A program made the position numbers and the translations under genes. 36,237 nt of DNA from Gammaproteobacteria bacterium (GTDB lineage: Bacteria; Pseudomonadota; Gammaproteobacteria; Thiohalospirales; Thiohalospiraceae), in contig JAJRUV010000048.1 in the NCBI GenBank assembly GCA_024277595.1, forward strand, positions 1 to 36,237. The letters run 5' to 3'. The notes below the pieces were generated by a model. It worked only from the letters and a program-made list of their open reading frames with translations. It was not told the DNA's origin and made no database searches. Every line of letters begins with the position of its first letter. Position 1 is the stretch's first letter. Positions 35,296-36,237 of this stretch are shown piece by piece.

Positions 35296-35982
35296 CTAGT
35301 CGCTGTCGTCGTCACCAGGAAGCGGGGTTTTATATAGATTATAGGCTGCCTGAAAATCGTGTGCCGTGCGTGGAAATGAGTGTCCCCAGCGCTTGGTATG
35401 ACAAGAGAGACACATTCTTTTGATGATTTTTGGCTTGTCCGCTCCTACCAGAAACCCACCCTTGATCTCTTTATTGTCCTTCCTTTTTTTGGTGCCGCCA
35501 ATCCGCGGTATCGCAAACGGACTGGCATCTTTTGCATGCAGACGGACGTGCTCACTCCCCGGGCCATGACACCCTTCGCATTGAACACCGATCAGAATGG
35601 GGGTTTTTTTAAAGGAGATAAAGCCGCTCTCTACGTTATATCCTGTGGTGTGGCAGCCAAGGCATCGTTTGTTTTTCTGATGCTTCGTTGCTACCAGGCG
35701 TTCATAACTGTAGATATGAGGATCTTTTTTCCGTCCGACAAAAAACTCCCGATGGCACAGACGGCATTTGGCATTTCCGGTGTAGCGATATTTTCCGGAT
35801 TTCATGGCGTGATCGTACGTTTTGTTGCCCAAGGCCTTGCGCAGCGGGTTAAAGGTGGGCGAGGGGTCGCTCAGTTCGTCCTGGATGCGCTCATCCGCTG
35901 CCAGGGAGTATTGCGGTACCAACAGGCATGCCAGCGCAGTCAGTAGCGCTACAATTATGATTTTACCGCTGTTTTTTCCCAT
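35296..35982 (-). CDS. Periplasmic tetrahaem cytochrome c (c554-like)
   Basis: 228 residues. A Sec signal peptide (hydrophobic 9-22, cleavage probably after SLAA, about 29) and four CxxCH motifs at residues 73-77 (CRLCH), 107-111 (CLGCH), 135-139 (CEGCH) and 191-195 (CLSCH). The context (NAKCRLCH, CEGCHGPGSEHV) fits the cytochrome c554 family of multihaem electron carriers. The C-terminus is acidic (PLPGDDDSD). AGGG lies upstream of the ATG. It precedes the diguanylate cyclase by 23 nt. Electron donor and acceptor are unknown. Confidence 0.9.
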   Translation of the reverse strand: MGKNSGKIIIVALLTALACLLVPQYSLAADERIQDELSDPSPTFNPLRKALGNKTYDHAMKSGKYRYTGNAKCRLCHREFFVGRKKDPHIYSYERLVATKHQKNKRCLGCHTTGYNVESGFISFKKTPILIGVQCEGCHGPGSEHVRLHAKDASPFAIPRIGGTKKRKDNKEIKGGFLVGADKPKIIKRMCLSCHTKRWGHSFPRTAHDFQAAYNLYKTPLPGDDDSD

Positions 35983-36100
35983 GATTGCCCTGGTTGTTTA
36001 TTGTTCCGGAAACCGGATCGGGGAAAGCCTGTACCTGCTATTGCCCAGTTGTAACTAATAACGGCACAACCAAAATGTTCCTTTAGTGCACCTTTACTAG

Positions 36101-36237
36101 GAGTCTGTCGGGTTTGGGTAATCGTAGCGAGCTGGTGGGAGAACGAGTCAAAATATTTCCGGTTTTGAGGCGAATAGTGGGGCTATTTAACGAAAAACCG
36201 GGGATATTTTGGCCGCTCTCCCATCAGCGCAGTAGAT
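36101..36237. repeat. Palindromic dispersed element, cut by the right window edge
   Basis: It begins GAGTCTGTCGGGTTTGGG, like an inverted-repeat terminus. Inside, a left arm (about 36121-36172, with GGTGGGAGAACGAGTCAAAA) is mirrored by a right arm (about 36189-36237, with CCAAAATATCCCCGG read in reverse). The second terminus would lie beyond the window. A fragment of the right arm lies at 7028-7062 beside pyrC'. No coding frame was found in 35983-36237. Confidence 0.65.

Noticed and set aside
1-36237. tRNA, rRNA or prophage genes
   Set aside because: No tRNA-like cloverleaf, rRNA segment or phage structural gene was recognised by eye; a computed scan could still find a small RNA.

Overview
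The window looks like a chromosomal segment of a free-living or symbiotic Gammaproteobacterium, probably a respiratory chemolithotroph of the sulfur-oxidiser or halophilic type. No rRNA or other taxonomic marker is present. The inference rests on a complete Pseudomonas-like Pil-Chp chemosensory cluster next to gshB, a glutamate-cysteine ligase of the Acidithiobacillus type, haem-c signalling proteins, c-di-GMP enzymes, and a sucrose synthesis/cleavage cluster of a kind known from halophilic methanotrophs and nitrifying or sulfur-oxidising bacteria.

Layout. (1) 1-1138: broken insertion sequences, an integrase-like transposase fragment cut by the window edge and a frameshifted, truncated IS3-family element. 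(2) 1340-3451: a chemoreceptor with a CxxCH haem site, followed by about 600 bp of repeat elements. (3) 4072-6861 (-): a membrane GGDEF-EAL protein. (4) 15888 to 7062 (-): a tightly packed 11-gene operon gshA-gshB-apbE-NusG_II-Gx-tonB-yqgE-ruvX-pyrR-pyrB-pyrC', most junctions being 4-nt ATGA overlaps. It joins glutathione synthesis, a flavinylation/EetAB-like cassette, TonB energy transduction and pyrimidine synthesis. (5) 16110-25070 (+), divergent from gshA: pilG-pilH-pilI-pilJ-chpA-(small ORF)-chpC, the twitching chemosensory system, without the pilK methyltransferase or chpB methylesterase genes. (6) 25288-30957 (+): fructokinase, a sucrose-phosphate synthase fused to a phosphatase, and sucrose synthase. 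(7) 30958-31352: a convergent, AT-rich, non-coding interval with DnaA-box-like sites and a tandem repeat. (8) 35982 to 31353 (-): tetrahaem cytochrome c, diguanylate cyclase, tatD and a UMF1-type MFS transporter. (9) the right edge cuts a palindromic element.

Three near-identical 152-bp inverted-repeat elements (3453-3604, 28368-28519, 33515-33666), with a remnant at 6961-7027, tie the window together. Each full copy starts within about 1-8 bp of a stop codon. Other dispersed elements lie at 3851-3989 and 36101-36237, with a piece of the latter at 7028-7062.

Functional theme: surface motility and attachment control (Pil-Chp plus two c-di-GMP enzymes), redox or haem sensing (haem chemoreceptor, cytochrome next to a cyclase, flavinylation cassette) and osmolyte or carbon storage as sucrose. 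The less ordinary candidates are the EetAB/ApbE cassette inside the gsh-pyr operon, a 40-codon ORF with a duplicated FLRPP motif between chpA and chpC, the origin-like convergent interval, and the stop-codon-associated 152-bp repeat family.
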